This document shows, piece by piece, positions 27,371 through 36,092 of a stretch of 64,000 nt of DNA. The first letter of the stretch is position 1; the number at the start of each line of letters is the position of its first letter. Made by a program: the position numbers and the translations under genes. Below the pieces are notes generated by a model, which was not told where the DNA came from, ran no database searches, and saw only the letters and a list, made by a program, of their open reading frames with translations. Source of the stretch: Deltaproteobacteria bacterium SG8_13. Its GTDB lineage: Bacteria > Desulfobacterota > Desulfobacteria > Desulfobacterales > SG8-13. The DNA lies in assembly GCA_001303025.1 (NCBI GenBank), contig LJNK01000009.1, positions 1 through 64,000 of the forward strand, in the 5' to 3' direction.

Positions 27371-28441
27371 TCACTCCGGTATCGACCCCACAACGGCTTC
27401 GGCAAATTCCCGGGTGCCCAGCGAGCCCCCCAGGTCTTTGGTACGGTGGCCCGGGTGCTGTAAGGTGATGTCGACAGACCGGTCGACAGCACGGCCGGCG
27501 GCAACCAAATTCTCTCGGCCGGAGCGTTCGCCGAGCCAGCTCAGCAGCATTGCCGTTGACAGGATCAGGGAGGTGGGATTGGCCTGGTCCTTGCCGGCAA
27601 TTTCCGGTGCCGACCCGTGCTGGGCCTGAGCTGCTGCCGAGCCGTCACCGGCGTTCAGGGAGCCGGCCAGACCGATACTCCCTGACAGTTCCGACGCCAG
27701 GTCCGATAGGATGTCTCCGTACAGGTTGGTGGTAACCACCACATCGAAGGTGTCCGGGCGGCGGACGAGCAGTGCCGCCATGGCATCGACGAGCACCTCC
27801 TCCAATACCACATCGGGAAACTCCCTGGCCACCTTGCGGACTTCCCTCAGAAACAGACCGTCGGTCAAAATCAGGTTGTTGGCCTTGTGAACGGCGGTCA
27901 CTTTTTTCCGTCGCCTGCAGGCCATTTCGAACGATCGGCGGGCGATCCGAGAGCAGGCGAAGGCCGTTATTTTTCGAACGGAAAGCGCCACCTCGGCTGT
28001 GGGCATGAATTCGCCACTGCCGGCAAACATGTTGCGGTCGGCGTAAAACCCTTCGGTATTTTCCCGCATGATCACCAGGTCCATATCCGCGCCGGTTTTT
28101 GACAGACCCGGGCGGCATCGGGCCGGCCGGATGTTGGCGTACAGGTCGAGACCGATTCGCAGCGCGGCCGATACGTTAACACCGCCCTGGTCGCGGGCCG
28201 GATAATCCATATGGGATATCGGTCCGAGGATGATCCCATCCGACCGGCGCGCTTTTTCCAGTACGTCTGCCGGCAGGGTGGTTCCAAGGCGATTCAGGGT
28301 GGTAAACCCGATGTCGGCCTGTTCGACGGCCAGTTCCAGAGAGAAGGCTTTGTCTACAGCCATCAACACCTGCATGGCGGCTGCGGTGATCTCCGGGCCG
28401 ATGCCGTCGCCCGGCAAAACCAAAATGTTCAGCGGTTGCAT
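27371..28441 (-). CDS. Isocitrate/isopropylmalate dehydrogenase family decarboxylating enzyme
   Basis: The 356-residue enzyme has 'LPGDGIGPEI' at the N-terminus, a nucleotide/substrate region 'DLYANIRPARC', then 'IMRENTEGFYADRNMF' near residue 130 and the metal-binding 'TNLYGDILSDLASELSGSIG' near 240. RENTEG resembles isocitrate, homoisocitrate or tartrate dehydrogenases rather than LeuB (RELTGG). ATG 28441 is chosen because an AGGTGG site sits seven bases upstream; a GTG at 28447 is in frame. It ends a four-gene operon with a PrpF-like isomerase and a racemase. An NAD-linked isocitrate-type oxidation in tricarboxylate breakdown fits the neighbours. Confidence 0.85.
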   Translation of the reverse strand: MQPLNILVLPGDGIGPEITAAAMQVLMAVDKAFSLELAVEQADIGFTTLNRLGTTLPADVLEKARRSDGIILGPISHMDYPARDQGGVNVSAALRIGLDLYANIRPARCRPGLSKTGADMDLVIMRENTEGFYADRNMFAGSGEFMPTAEVALSVRKITAFACSRIARRSFEMACRRRKKVTAVHKANNLILTDGLFLREVRKVAREFPDVVLEEVLVDAMAALLVRRPDTFDVVVTTNLYGDILSDLASELSGSIGLAGSLNAGDGSAAAQAQHGSAPEIAGKDQANPTSLILSTAMLLSWLGERSGRENLVAAGRAVDRSVDITLQHPGHRTKDLGGSLGTREFAEAVVGSIPE

Positions 28442-28451
28442 GTTCACCCAC

Positions 28452-29105
28452 CTATTGCAGAATCGATTTCAGCTTAATCACGGCGCTGTGCGGGCTGGTC
28501 AGGACCCTGGCGCTGAGCACCCGTCTGACCTCCTCGAAGGCGAGGGATGTGGAAAACTGGGCCAGCATGACGGCGTCGCATTCGGTCAGCTCAGCGGCTG
28601 CGGTGGCCAGAAGGTGATTGTGTGCGCGGACATCCCCGGCGCGCAGCGCCTCCATCGCATTCGGCACCAGCACCGGCTTCAGCTTCGGCGCTTTGCCGCG
28701 CTGACGGGCCATTTCGTGAAATTCTGCCTCCAGTGACGGTACGCTGGGACCGAAGGTGGCAAGCAGGCCCATTTGCGAGCCGGCAGTCATGGCCTCTTCA
28801 AACATTGCCTCGTTCGGCTTGAGAATCGGCAGATCGACCGTCGCTTTGGCCTGCTCGATCGCTTCTCCGAAAGCCGAACAGGTGAACAGTATAGCCTTTG
28901 CCCCGATGTCGCGGCCGTAGCGGGCAAGACGGACAATCCGGCTGACGATCTCCGGTGTCTGGCTGCCGGCCTGCTGCAAATCCAGGCTCAGGGAGTCGTC
29001 GAGGAGGTTGACCGTTTCGGCTTCGGGCCACCCCATGCGGAAGGCGATGCGTGTCGGCTCGACTGAAACCGGTGTGGCGTGCACGAGAACGATGCGATGA
29101 GACAT
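28452..29105 (-). CDS. Aspartate/glutamate racemase family protein
   Basis: This 217-residue protein of the Asp/Glu/hydantoin racemase fold has the two expected cysteine/serine-type loop regions: 'AILFTCSAFGEAIE' near residue 75 carries one Cys, while the C-terminal counterpart 'AVMLAQFSTSLAFEEV' near 190 has no Cys. One-Cys members include decarboxylases and maleate-isomerase relatives, so racemase activity is doubtful. AAGGAGG precedes the ATG. It sits 10 bases after the AbrB-type gene and 10 bases before the dehydrogenase gene, and it probably acts on a C4-C6 acid in the same pathway. Confidence 0.8.
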   Translation of the reverse strand: MSHRIVLVHATPVSVEPTRIAFRMGWPEAETVNLLDDSLSLDLQQAGSQTPEIVSRIVRLARYGRDIGAKAILFTCSAFGEAIEQAKATVDLPILKPNEAMFEEAMTAGSQMGLLATFGPSVPSLEAEFHEMARQRGKAPKLKPVLVPNAMEALRAGDVRAHNHLLATAAAELTECDAVMLAQFSTSLAFEEVRRVLSARVLTSPHSAVIKLKSILQ

Positions 29106-29115
29106 AGCAGCCTCC

Positions 29116-29613
29116 TTATCCCGAGATCCATCGGAATATCAACGGAGCGGTCAGAATGACGAATACGACGCGGAAGAAATGAAAACAGACGATCAGCATC
29201 GGTTCGGTGTTACCCTCCAGAGACAGTGCGATCAGAACGCTCATCGCCCCGGGGCTGGTTCCCAGGTAGCCGGTGCCCAGATCCAGCAAGCCGAGTTTGG
29301 TGAAAATGACGGCCATGACGATACCGGCGCCCACCAGCACCACACAGGAGATGATTACCGGCAGGGCGATCTTTTTCAACACATGCAGCAATTCCGGCTG
29401 AAACGTGGCGCCCACCATGATCCCCAGAAAGACCTGCAGCACAAACGAAAAGCTCCTGGGAATTTCCCAGTGCACCTTCATGAAAATCTTGAAAAAAATG
29501 ATGGTCAGCATCGCACCGATCAATGTGCCGGCCGGTATCTTCAGTTTAGAGCCGACAATGCCCCCGATCAGGCCCAGGGCCAGGTACGTGAGTAAACCCA
29601 CACCGGTACTCAT
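29116..29613 (-). CDS. AbrB-type (AbrB duplication) membrane protein, half-length
   Basis: Its 165 residues are mostly hydrophobic helices, with 'LIGGIVGSKLKIPAGTLIGAML' near the N-terminus and 'GYLGTSPGAMSVLIALSLE' near residue 120. These are repeated landmarks of the AbrB-family putative transporter/regulator (not the DNA-binding AbrB). The full family has two such repeats in about 350 residues; only one is present, so it may work as a dimer. AAAGGA precedes the ATG. It lies in an operon between prpF-like and racemase genes and may move an organic acid. Confidence 0.8.
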   Translation of the reverse strand: MSTGVGLLTYLALGLIGGIVGSKLKIPAGTLIGAMLTIIFFKIFMKVHWEIPRSFSFVLQVFLGIMVGATFQPELLHVLKKIALPVIISCVVLVGAGIVMAVIFTKLGLLDLGTGYLGTSPGAMSVLIALSLEGNTEPMLIVCFHFFRVVFVILTAPLIFRWISG

Positions 29614-29644
29614 CGCGTTTTCCTTTCATGTGGTGATGCACGAT

Positions 29645-30799
29645 TCAGGTGAAGTATTTTTCCGGCACCAGCACCCGGCCTTCCAACAACCGCCGTGCCG
29701 TGCGTCCCAAAACCGCTTCCGCGTAAGTAATCTTACCGTCCTTGTCATCGATGACCGCCCCGACTTCAATGACGCCTCCGGGATGACCGATTTTGATCTC
29801 TTCTTTTGCGGCATCTGCCGGTTTCAGCAGCTCGTGGGCGACGGTTCCGGGCGACTTTGCCGCACCGGCCGCGGCCACGGCACCGCTGACAGCAAAAGAT
29901 CGGTGCAGGGTGCCCATCGACATGTACCTGCCCACCAGGGCGATATCTTTCTCATCCACGAGGTCGCCACCAATGGTTTTGTAGGAGCTGGCTGCCGCTA
30001 CAACAGCTATTTTCGGAACCGCCTGGCTTCGCAAGGTGGCTTCTTCCATGGTTCCGGTCAGCCCGATTGTTACGGCCGCTGCACAGCGGATTTTCTCCAG
30101 TTTGGCTTTGATCTCCTCGCCGGTGTCGATCTCATCGATTTCGGTTCCTGCCAAACTCAGTGCTGATGCCGGAACCAGAACCACCGGGTTTGCGGCGTCG
30201 ATAATGGTCAGGGGTACCACGCCCACACCGGGCACCTGCAGTTCATCGCGCAGATTTCCGGTAGGGAAGAGCCTGCCGGTGAGCGAGCCGCCCGGATCGG
30301 CAAACCGCAGTGTTATCTTCGCCCCGGTGCCGGGCACTCCTGCGATCTCGTAGTCTCCCTCTTCGTTGAATCGGCCGTTCTTTACCGGGACCTCGGCGAT
30401 GATGAGTTTGTCGGTGTTTTTCTGGTAAATTCTAACCCGGGTGACCGGTTCCACCGCCGGCACCAGACCTTCGTCCACGGCAAACGGACCCACGGCTGAA
30501 GAGATGTTGCCGCAGTTGCCCTTGAAATCAACGATCGGCCGGTCGATGGAAACCTGCCCGAAATAATAAATCACATCGTAATCCGGGGACGACGATTTGC
30601 TGATGATAGCCACCTTGCTGGTGGTGGACACCGCTCCGCCAACTCCATCGATCTGCCGTCGGTTCGGGTCCGGGCTGCCGTATGCTGCCAGCAGCACGGC
30701 ATCCCGAACGCCGGGATCGGCCGGAAGGTGATCGGCATGAATAAACAGGCCCTTGCTGGTACCGCCGCGCATCAGCACGGCCGGAATTCGCTTTTGCAT
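29645..30799 (-). CDS. prpF: PrpF family aconitate isomerase / tautomerase
   Basis: The 384-residue protein of the PrpF/diaminopimelate-epimerase fold starts 'PAVLMRGGTSKGLFIHADHLP' and has 'QIDGVGGAVSTTSKVAII' near residue 50, 'FKGNCGNISSAVGPFA' near 95 and 'GRTARRLLEGRVLVPEK' at the end. Members isomerise 2-methylaconitate, trans-aconitate or 4-oxalomesaconate by proton transfer. The adjacent divergent tcuAB genes and the downstream aconitase favour cis/trans-aconitate chemistry. An AGGAG site precedes the ATG. It is the first gene of a four-gene operon facing tcuA across 211 bases. Confidence 0.88.
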   Translation of the reverse strand: MQKRIPAVLMRGGTSKGLFIHADHLPADPGVRDAVLLAAYGSPDPNRRQIDGVGGAVSTTSKVAIISKSSSPDYDVIYYFGQVSIDRPIVDFKGNCGNISSAVGPFAVDEGLVPAVEPVTRVRIYQKNTDKLIIAEVPVKNGRFNEEGDYEIAGVPGTGAKITLRFADPGGSLTGRLFPTGNLRDELQVPGVGVVPLTIIDAANPVVLVPASALSLAGTEIDEIDTGEEIKAKLEKIRCAAAVTIGLTGTMEEATLRSQAVPKIAVVAAASSYKTIGGDLVDEKDIALVGRYMSMGTLHRSFAVSGAVAAAGAAKSPGTVAHELLKPADAAKEEIKIGHPGGVIEVGAVIDDKDGKITYAEAVLGRTARRLLEGRVLVPEKYFT

Positions 30800-31010
30800 G
30801 ATGACAGGCTCCTAGAAATCAATGAAGACCGGAATCTTGCGGTTGTTGTGATCTAACATGCTACAGCCTCATCCAGGTCCCTGCAAGGTCCCGTGAAATA
30901 TCTGTTGACATGACCCAGGGATTTGTTTCATTTTTTCAGCGTGCTTGTCAATTGAATAACGATCTGAATTTAAGATGAAAATTGATGATGCAAAAAGGCT
31001 CCTGCAGTAA

Positions 31011-32411
31011 GTGAATGCGCGACAACCCATAGAAACCGAAGTGCTGGTCATCGGCGGCGGCAATGCCGCGCTTTGCGCTGCGATGACGGCCCGCGAAGCC
31101 GGCGCCAGAGTCCTGCTGCTCGAATGCGCTCCCAGGGATTTTCGCGGCGGCAACAGCCGCCACACCCGCAATCTCCGATACCTTCACCGCAGTGGCAATG
31201 CATATCTGACCGGCCCTTACCTGGAAGACGAGTTCTTCAGCGACCTGATGCGGGTAACCGAAGGCCGCACGAACGAACAATTGGCGCTTCTCACCATCCG
31301 GGAATCCGCCGAAATCGGCGAATGGATGCAGTCCCGCGGCTGTCGATTCCAGCCTCCGTTGAGCGGCACGCTCCATCTGGCGAGAACCAATGCACATTTT
31401 CTGGGCGGCGGCAAGGCGCTGATGAACGCATACTATGCAACCGCTGAAAAGCTGGGTGTCGACATTCGCTACGAAGCAGAGGTCCGCGACCTGGAGATTC
31501 ACGACGGTACATTTGTCAGCGCCGCGGTTTCATCCGGCGGCTTCACCGGCAAGGTCAAAGCAAAGGCTGTGGTGGCGGCATCCGGCGGATTTCAGGCCAA
31601 CATCGAATGGTTGAAGGAATACTGGGGAGAGATTGCCGACAATTTCATCGTCCGGGGGACGCCCTACGACACGGGTCGGATGTTGCGGGTGCTGCTGGAC
31701 AATGGCGCCAGGGCCGTCGGTGACCCGCGGCAATGCCACGCCGTGGCCATCGATGCCCGGGCCCCCAAATTTGACGGCGGGATCGTCACCCGGCTCGACT
31801 GCGTCCCGTTCGGTATCGTCGTAAACAACCAGGCCCGGCGATTTTACGACGAGGGAGAGGATTTCTGGCCGAAGCGCTATGCGATCTGGGGGCGACTGGT
31901 CGCCGGACAGCCCGAACAGACGGCAACGGCCATCGTCGATGCCAAGTCGATCCGGCTTTTCATGCCGTCGGTATTCCCGGCTATCGAAGCCGTTACGATT
32001 CCGGATCTGGCCGTCAAATTGAAGCTGGACCCGGACGCACTCAGAGAGACGGTGACAGCCTTCAACCGGGCCACCCGAACCGGTGATTTCGATCCGTCGA
32101 AATTGGACGGCTGTCACACGGTTCATCTCGACCCGCCCAAGAGCCACTGGGCCAGGCCGCTCGACACCCCCCCGTATTACGCGTACCCGTTGCGTCCCGG
32201 GATTACCTTCACCTATCTCGGGGTGACCGTAAACGAGCATGCGCAGCTGATGCTGCAGGACGGCCGCCCGTCGGCGAACATCTTCGCAGCAGGGGAGATC
32301 ATGGCCGGCAACATCTTGGGCCGGGGCTACATGGCCGGATTCGGCCTGACCATCGGCACGGTGTTCGGCCGCATCGCCGGAAGGGAGGCGGCACGCCATG
32401 CTCTCCAGTGA
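31011..32411 (+). CDS. tcuA: FAD-dependent tricarballylate dehydrogenase TcuA-like
   Basis: The 466-residue fumarate-reductase-type flavoprotein has 'EVLVIGGGNAALCAAMTARE' (dinucleotide binding) at residue 10, 'RDFRGGNSRHTRNLRYLH' near 45, 'VVAASGGFQANIEWLKEYW' near 190 and a C-terminal FAD loop 'FAAGEIMAGNILGRGYMAG'. It has the TcuA layout, which oxidises tricarballylate to cis-aconitate. The start is GTG 31011 with a distant AGG. Its end overlaps tcuB by 14 bases. Electrons would pass to TcuB. Confidence 0.9.
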   Translation: MNARQPIETEVLVIGGGNAALCAAMTAREAGARVLLLECAPRDFRGGNSRHTRNLRYLHRSGNAYLTGPYLEDEFFSDLMRVTEGRTNEQLALLTIRESAEIGEWMQSRGCRFQPPLSGTLHLARTNAHFLGGGKALMNAYYATAEKLGVDIRYEAEVRDLEIHDGTFVSAAVSSGGFTGKVKAKAVVAASGGFQANIEWLKEYWGEIADNFIVRGTPYDTGRMLRVLLDNGARAVGDPRQCHAVAIDARAPKFDGGIVTRLDCVPFGIVVNNQARRFYDEGEDFWPKRYAIWGRLVAGQPEQTATAIVDAKSIRLFMPSVFPAIEAVTIPDLAVKLKLDPDALRETVTAFNRATRTGDFDPSKLDGCHTVHLDPPKSHWARPLDTPPYYAYPLRPGITFTYLGVTVNEHAQLMLQDGRPSANIFAAGEIMAGNILGRGYMAGFGLTIGTVFGRIAGREAARHALQ

Positions 32412-33495
32412 TCTGCTGAAAGAGGCCGAGCGGGTGATGACGATCTGCAACGCCTGCCGTTACTGCGAGGGGTATTGTGCGGTCTATCCGGCCATGGAAC
32501 TGCGCAGAACCTTCGCCGACAAAGACCTCAAGTACCTGGCCAACCTTTGCCACAACTGCCGGGCCTGTTATTATGCCTGTCAGTACGCGCCGCCCCACGA
32601 GTTCGATGTGAACGTTGCCAGGGTATTTGCCGATTTGCGGCTCGAATGCTACCGGGAGTTTGCCCGTCCGGCGTTGCTGGCCGGCATGTTTCGAAGAAAC
32701 GGACTGGCGGTCGGTATTCTCACGGCCGCAGCATTGGTGACGGTTTTTCTGCTGCTCGGTATTTTCCAGGATTCACCCGTCATCTTCGCCGCCCACAGCG
32801 GAGCAAATGCTTTTTACCGGGTCATTCCCTATCCGCTGTTCATTCTGCCGTTTTCGGTGCTGGTGGTCTGCCTGTCTGCGGTGCTGTTGTGGAGCAACAT
32901 CAGCTTCTGGCGAAAAACCGGCGGCAAGCTTGGCGAACTGCTGGACCCGCGGGCCAACCTGCAGGCGATCGGTGATGCCCTGCGGCTCAAATACCTGGAT
33001 GGCGGGGGCCACGGTTGCAACTACCCCGATGAACGTTTCAGCATGCTGCGGCGGTATTTCCACCACCTGGTCTTTTACGGCTTCATCCTGTGTCTGGCCT
33101 CCACCACGGTTGCTGCCGCCTACCACCATTTTCTCCAATGGCCTGCGCCGTATCCGTATCTCAGTTGGCCCGTGTTGCTGGGCACCGCCGGTGGACTGGC
33201 GCTGCTGGCGGGAACGGCCGGCCTGCTGATTCTGAAAAAAAAGATGGACCCGCTTCCCGGTGCGCCGCGGGCAAGGGGGATGGATGTCGGATTTCTCGTG
33301 CTGCTGTTTTTTACCAGCTTTTCGGGTCTGCTGCTGCTGGCGCTGCGGGCAACACCGGCCATGGGGATCCTGTTGGCCGTGCACCTGGCCGTTGTGGCTG
33401 CGCTGTTTGTTGCCATGCCTTACGGCAAATTCGTTCATGCCCTATACCGGTTCGTTGCACTGGTTCGAAACGCCCGCGAACGCAGCAGACAGTGA
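32398..33495 (+). CDS. tcuB: Tricarballylate utilisation protein TcuB (Fe-S/haem membrane electron carrier)
   Basis: The 365-residue protein has two 4Fe-4S-type clusters in the N-terminal 70 residues ('CNACRYCEGYCAVYP' and 'CHNCRACYYACQYAPPHEF'), followed by about six transmembrane helices with several His ('FHHLVFYGFILCLAS', 'AYHHFLQW') that could bind haem. TcuB reoxidises TcuA and passes electrons to the quinone pool. The overlap with tcuA implies translational coupling. Confidence 0.9.
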   Translation: MLSSDLLKEAERVMTICNACRYCEGYCAVYPAMELRRTFADKDLKYLANLCHNCRACYYACQYAPPHEFDVNVARVFADLRLECYREFARPALLAGMFRRNGLAVGILTAAALVTVFLLLGIFQDSPVIFAAHSGANAFYRVIPYPLFILPFSVLVVCLSAVLLWSNISFWRKTGGKLGELLDPRANLQAIGDALRLKYLDGGGHGCNYPDERFSMLRRYFHHLVFYGFILCLASTTVAAAYHHFLQWPAPYPYLSWPVLLGTAGGLALLAGTAGLLILKKKMDPLPGAPRARGMDVGFLVLLFFTSFSGLLLLALRATPAMGILLAVHLAVVAALFVAMPYGKFVHALYRFVALVRNARERSRQ

Positions 33496-33705
33496 ATCCT
33501 TCTGATTTCCGCGCCGATACCTGCCGGTTAACTTGCGTATTGACTATTCGGAATTATTCTGATTGGTAAGAAAGGTGCGGGGAGGACAGCGCCCCATCCC
33601 TATCTCGAATGCCAATCACTTTCCAGTGGATGGCGTCAGCATTGAGGCGAGAGGAACACCGATCGGCTTCCTTGACGTCGTTCCTGCAGCCGACACGATT
33701 CAACC

Positions 33706-34785
33706 ATGGGCATGCGCCAACCGCATTCATCCGAATACCGGCCGGTGATCCGGCACGATCGTCTCACAGATTTTGTCCAGCGAGTTTTCATTGCGCACAA
33801 CATGCCGGCTGAAGATGCCGGTACGGCGGCAGCTGCCCTTGTGAAAGCAAACCTGAGGGGCGTGGATTCCCACGGGGTTGCCCGCGTTCCGATGTACTGC
33901 GAGCGGCTGCGGCGCGGGGTCGCCAATGCCCGGCCCAACCTCCGGACAATGCGCGTTGCGCCTGCCGTGGTGCAGGTTGACGGTGACGACGGTCTCGGAC
34001 TGGTGGTCGGTTCACATGCCATGGCAGCGGCGGTCGCACTGGCTCTGGAGTCCGGGATCGGTCTGGCCGGTGTCAAGCGCAGTGGTCACTATGGCATGGC
34101 CGCCCTGTATGTGCTGCAGGCCGTTGCGGCCGGCTGCGTGGGGATGGCTTTCACCAACGCATCCCCGGCGCTTGCGGTCTGGGGAGGGCGCAGCCCCTTT
34201 CTCGGGACAAGCCCCTTTGCAGCCGGAGCGCCGGCCGGCAGCAGCCCCCCGTTTGTGCTCGACATGGCCTGCTCCATCGTTGCGCGGGGCAAGCTCAAAT
34301 TCGCAGCCCAGCGCGGTGAGGCCATTGGAGCAGGGCTCGCCCTGGACAGAGACGGCCAGCCGACCACCGACGGGAAAAAGGCATTTGAGGGCGTCATGCT
34401 GCCCTTTGGCGGGGTCAAAGGCGCCGGGTTGTCGATGCTCATGGATGTGCTGAGCGGCGTGCTGACCGGCGCGGCCTTCGGCGGCGAAGTGCGCAACCCC
34501 TTTACAGGCCTTGACGCCCCGCAGAACACCGGCCATTTCTTCATTGCGTTGAAGGCCGATCTCTTCATGCCGCAGCAGCGTTTCGAACAGCGGATGCAGG
34601 TGCTGGCCGATCGGGTTCGATCGCAACCCCCGGCAGCGGGTTTCGAAGAAATTCTGATGCCGGGCGAACCCGAGGCGCGCACCGAGAAAAAACGGTTCGA
34701 AAAAGGGATTCCGTTGACACCCGATGTCGTGCAATCCCTTCAAAAAGAAGCCCGGCAGGCGGGTATCCCTTTTCCGTCTTTGTGA
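33706..34785 (+). CDS. Malate/L-lactate dehydrogenase (Ldh_2) family oxidoreductase
   Basis: The 359-residue NAD(P)-dependent enzyme belongs to the Ldh_2 family (malate, ureidoglycolate, L-sulfolactate or pyrroline-carboxylate type). Landmarks are 'RGVDSHGVARVPMYCERLR' near residue 50, 'VKRSGHYGMAALYVLQA' near 125, 'LGTSPFAAGAP' near 170, 'FVLDMACSIVARGKL' near 185 and 'LPFGGVKGAGLSMLMDVLSG' near 235. The ATG has no good Shine-Dalgarno site; an ATG six bases on is an alternative. It lies between tcuB and the Tct transporter in the same direction and could use a C4 hydroxy acid. Confidence 0.88.
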   Translation: MGMRQPHSSEYRPVIRHDRLTDFVQRVFIAHNMPAEDAGTAAAALVKANLRGVDSHGVARVPMYCERLRRGVANARPNLRTMRVAPAVVQVDGDDGLGLVVGSHAMAAAVALALESGIGLAGVKRSGHYGMAALYVLQAVAAGCVGMAFTNASPALAVWGGRSPFLGTSPFAAGAPAGSSPPFVLDMACSIVARGKLKFAAQRGEAIGAGLALDRDGQPTTDGKKAFEGVMLPFGGVKGAGLSMLMDVLSGVLTGAAFGGEVRNPFTGLDAPQNTGHFFIALKADLFMPQQRFEQRMQVLADRVRSQPPAAGFEEILMPGEPEARTEKKRFEKGIPLTPDVVQSLQKEARQAGIPFPSL

Positions 34786-34807
34786 ACCGGCAACGGACTA
34801 TGACACA

Positions 34808-34900
34808 CCGGCAAACTCTTTTCGGGGCACCTGGCTGCGGTTTGTCGAAAATGCAGGGGCCGGTTTGTCGGAATGCAGCTGCAATGCTGTTGTTTGCCGG
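34808..34900. repeat. Inverted repeat and palindrome upstream of tctC
   Basis: CCGGCAAAC (34808-34816) is repeated inverted as GTTTGCCGG (34892-34900), and a perfect ten-base palindrome TGCAGCTGCA lies between them at 34874-34883. The set sits about 90 bases before the tctC start and may be an operator or a leader structure. Confidence 0.35.
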
Positions 34901-34991
34901 TTGCGGGCGTTGGCCTGTTCGGACACCGGTGAATGTGGAAATCATTTGAATCGGTTCATACCCTATCAACCAAACGATGAGGAGGAAAACC

Positions 34992-36068
34992 ATGAAAAAA
35001 GTCATCCACTCTTTTATAATGATTGTAATGGCCTTGCTGCTGGCGATGCCGGCCGCCCAGGCAGCCGATTTTTCCGGCAAGACCATCGAATGGATCATTC
35101 CCTTCCGGGTCGGCGGCGGCAGTGACGTATGGGCGCGGCTGTATGCCCCGTTTCTGCAGAAATACCTGCCCGGCAATCCCGTCGTGGCCGTCAAGAACAT
35201 GCCCGGCGGGGGAAGCATCATCGGCGGCAACCACTTCCACACACGCGCCAGACCCGACGGTTTGACCGTCTTCGGCTCTTCGGGCTCCACCAGCTTTCCC
35301 TACCTGTTGGAGAACCCCAAGGTGAAATACGATTTCGCGAAATACAAGATCGTGTTCGCCTCGCCCACCGGCGGTGTGGCCTACATCAACCCGGACCTGG
35401 GCGTCAAATCAGTGGAAGATTTGAAGAATTTCGGCAGGGAACTGGCCTATGCCTCCCAGGGGGCCACCTCCCTGGACATCATTCCGCTGCTGGCCTTCGA
35501 GATGCTCGGATTGAACGTAAAAGCCGTGTTCGGCTACAAGGGACGCGGTCCCGGCCGGGTGGCCTTCGAGCAGGGCGAGGTCAACATCGACTACCAGACC
35601 ACCACGGCTTTTATCAAGAACGTGCGGCCGTTGATCGAGCAGGGGAAAGCCGTGCCGCTGATGAGCTGGGGTGTGCTGGACGCCGACGGCAACATCGTTC
35701 GCGACCCGATCGAACCGGATCTGCCGAGCCTGCCGGAAGCATACGAGATCAAATACGGGGAAAAACCGAAGGGCCCGGCCTTCAACGCCTGGAAAGCGTT
35801 CATGATTGCCGGCTTCGGCGTGCAAAAGGCGATGTGGCTGCCCGAGGGCACTCCGGACGACATCGTCCAGGCGTACCGGGAAGCCGCCACCAAGGTGATC
35901 GCCGATCCGGAGTTCCAGCAGGTGGTTGAAAAAAGCCTGGGGGGTTATCCCCAGATGGCCGGCGAGGAGGCCCGCAAGGCCTTCGATCAGGTGCTGCAGG
36001 TGCCGGCCGCAGACAAGAAATGGCTGATCAACTGGCTGAAAGAAAAATACGACGTCAAGTTGGACTAA
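34992..36068 (+). CDS. tctC: Tripartite tricarboxylate transporter substrate-binding protein TctC
   Basis: The 358-residue periplasmic protein has a signal peptide ('IMIVMALLLAMPAAQA') then 'FSGKTIEWIIPFRVGGGSDVWARLYAPF', the TctC ligand-binding start, with 'NMPGGGSIIGGNHFHT' near residue 65. ATG 34992 has a perfect AGGAGG site eight bases upstream; an in-frame start at 34977 is less likely. It captures a tricarboxylate such as citrate, aconitate or tricarballylate and delivers it to TctAB. It is the first gene of the transporter operon. Confidence 0.9.
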   Translation: MKKVIHSFIMIVMALLLAMPAAQAADFSGKTIEWIIPFRVGGGSDVWARLYAPFLQKYLPGNPVVAVKNMPGGGSIIGGNHFHTRARPDGLTVFGSSGSTSFPYLLENPKVKYDFAKYKIVFASPTGGVAYINPDLGVKSVEDLKNFGRELAYASQGATSLDIIPLLAFEMLGLNVKAVFGYKGRGPGRVAFEQGEVNIDYQTTTAFIKNVRPLIEQGKAVPLMSWGVLDADGNIVRDPIEPDLPSLPEAYEIKYGEKPKGPAFNAWKAFMIAGFGVQKAMWLPEGTPDDIVQAYREAATKVIADPEFQQVVEKSLGGYPQMAGEEARKAFDQVLQVPAADKKWLINWLKEKYDVKLD

Positions 36069-36092
36069 GCCTTTGTTTGAAATGAGGTAACC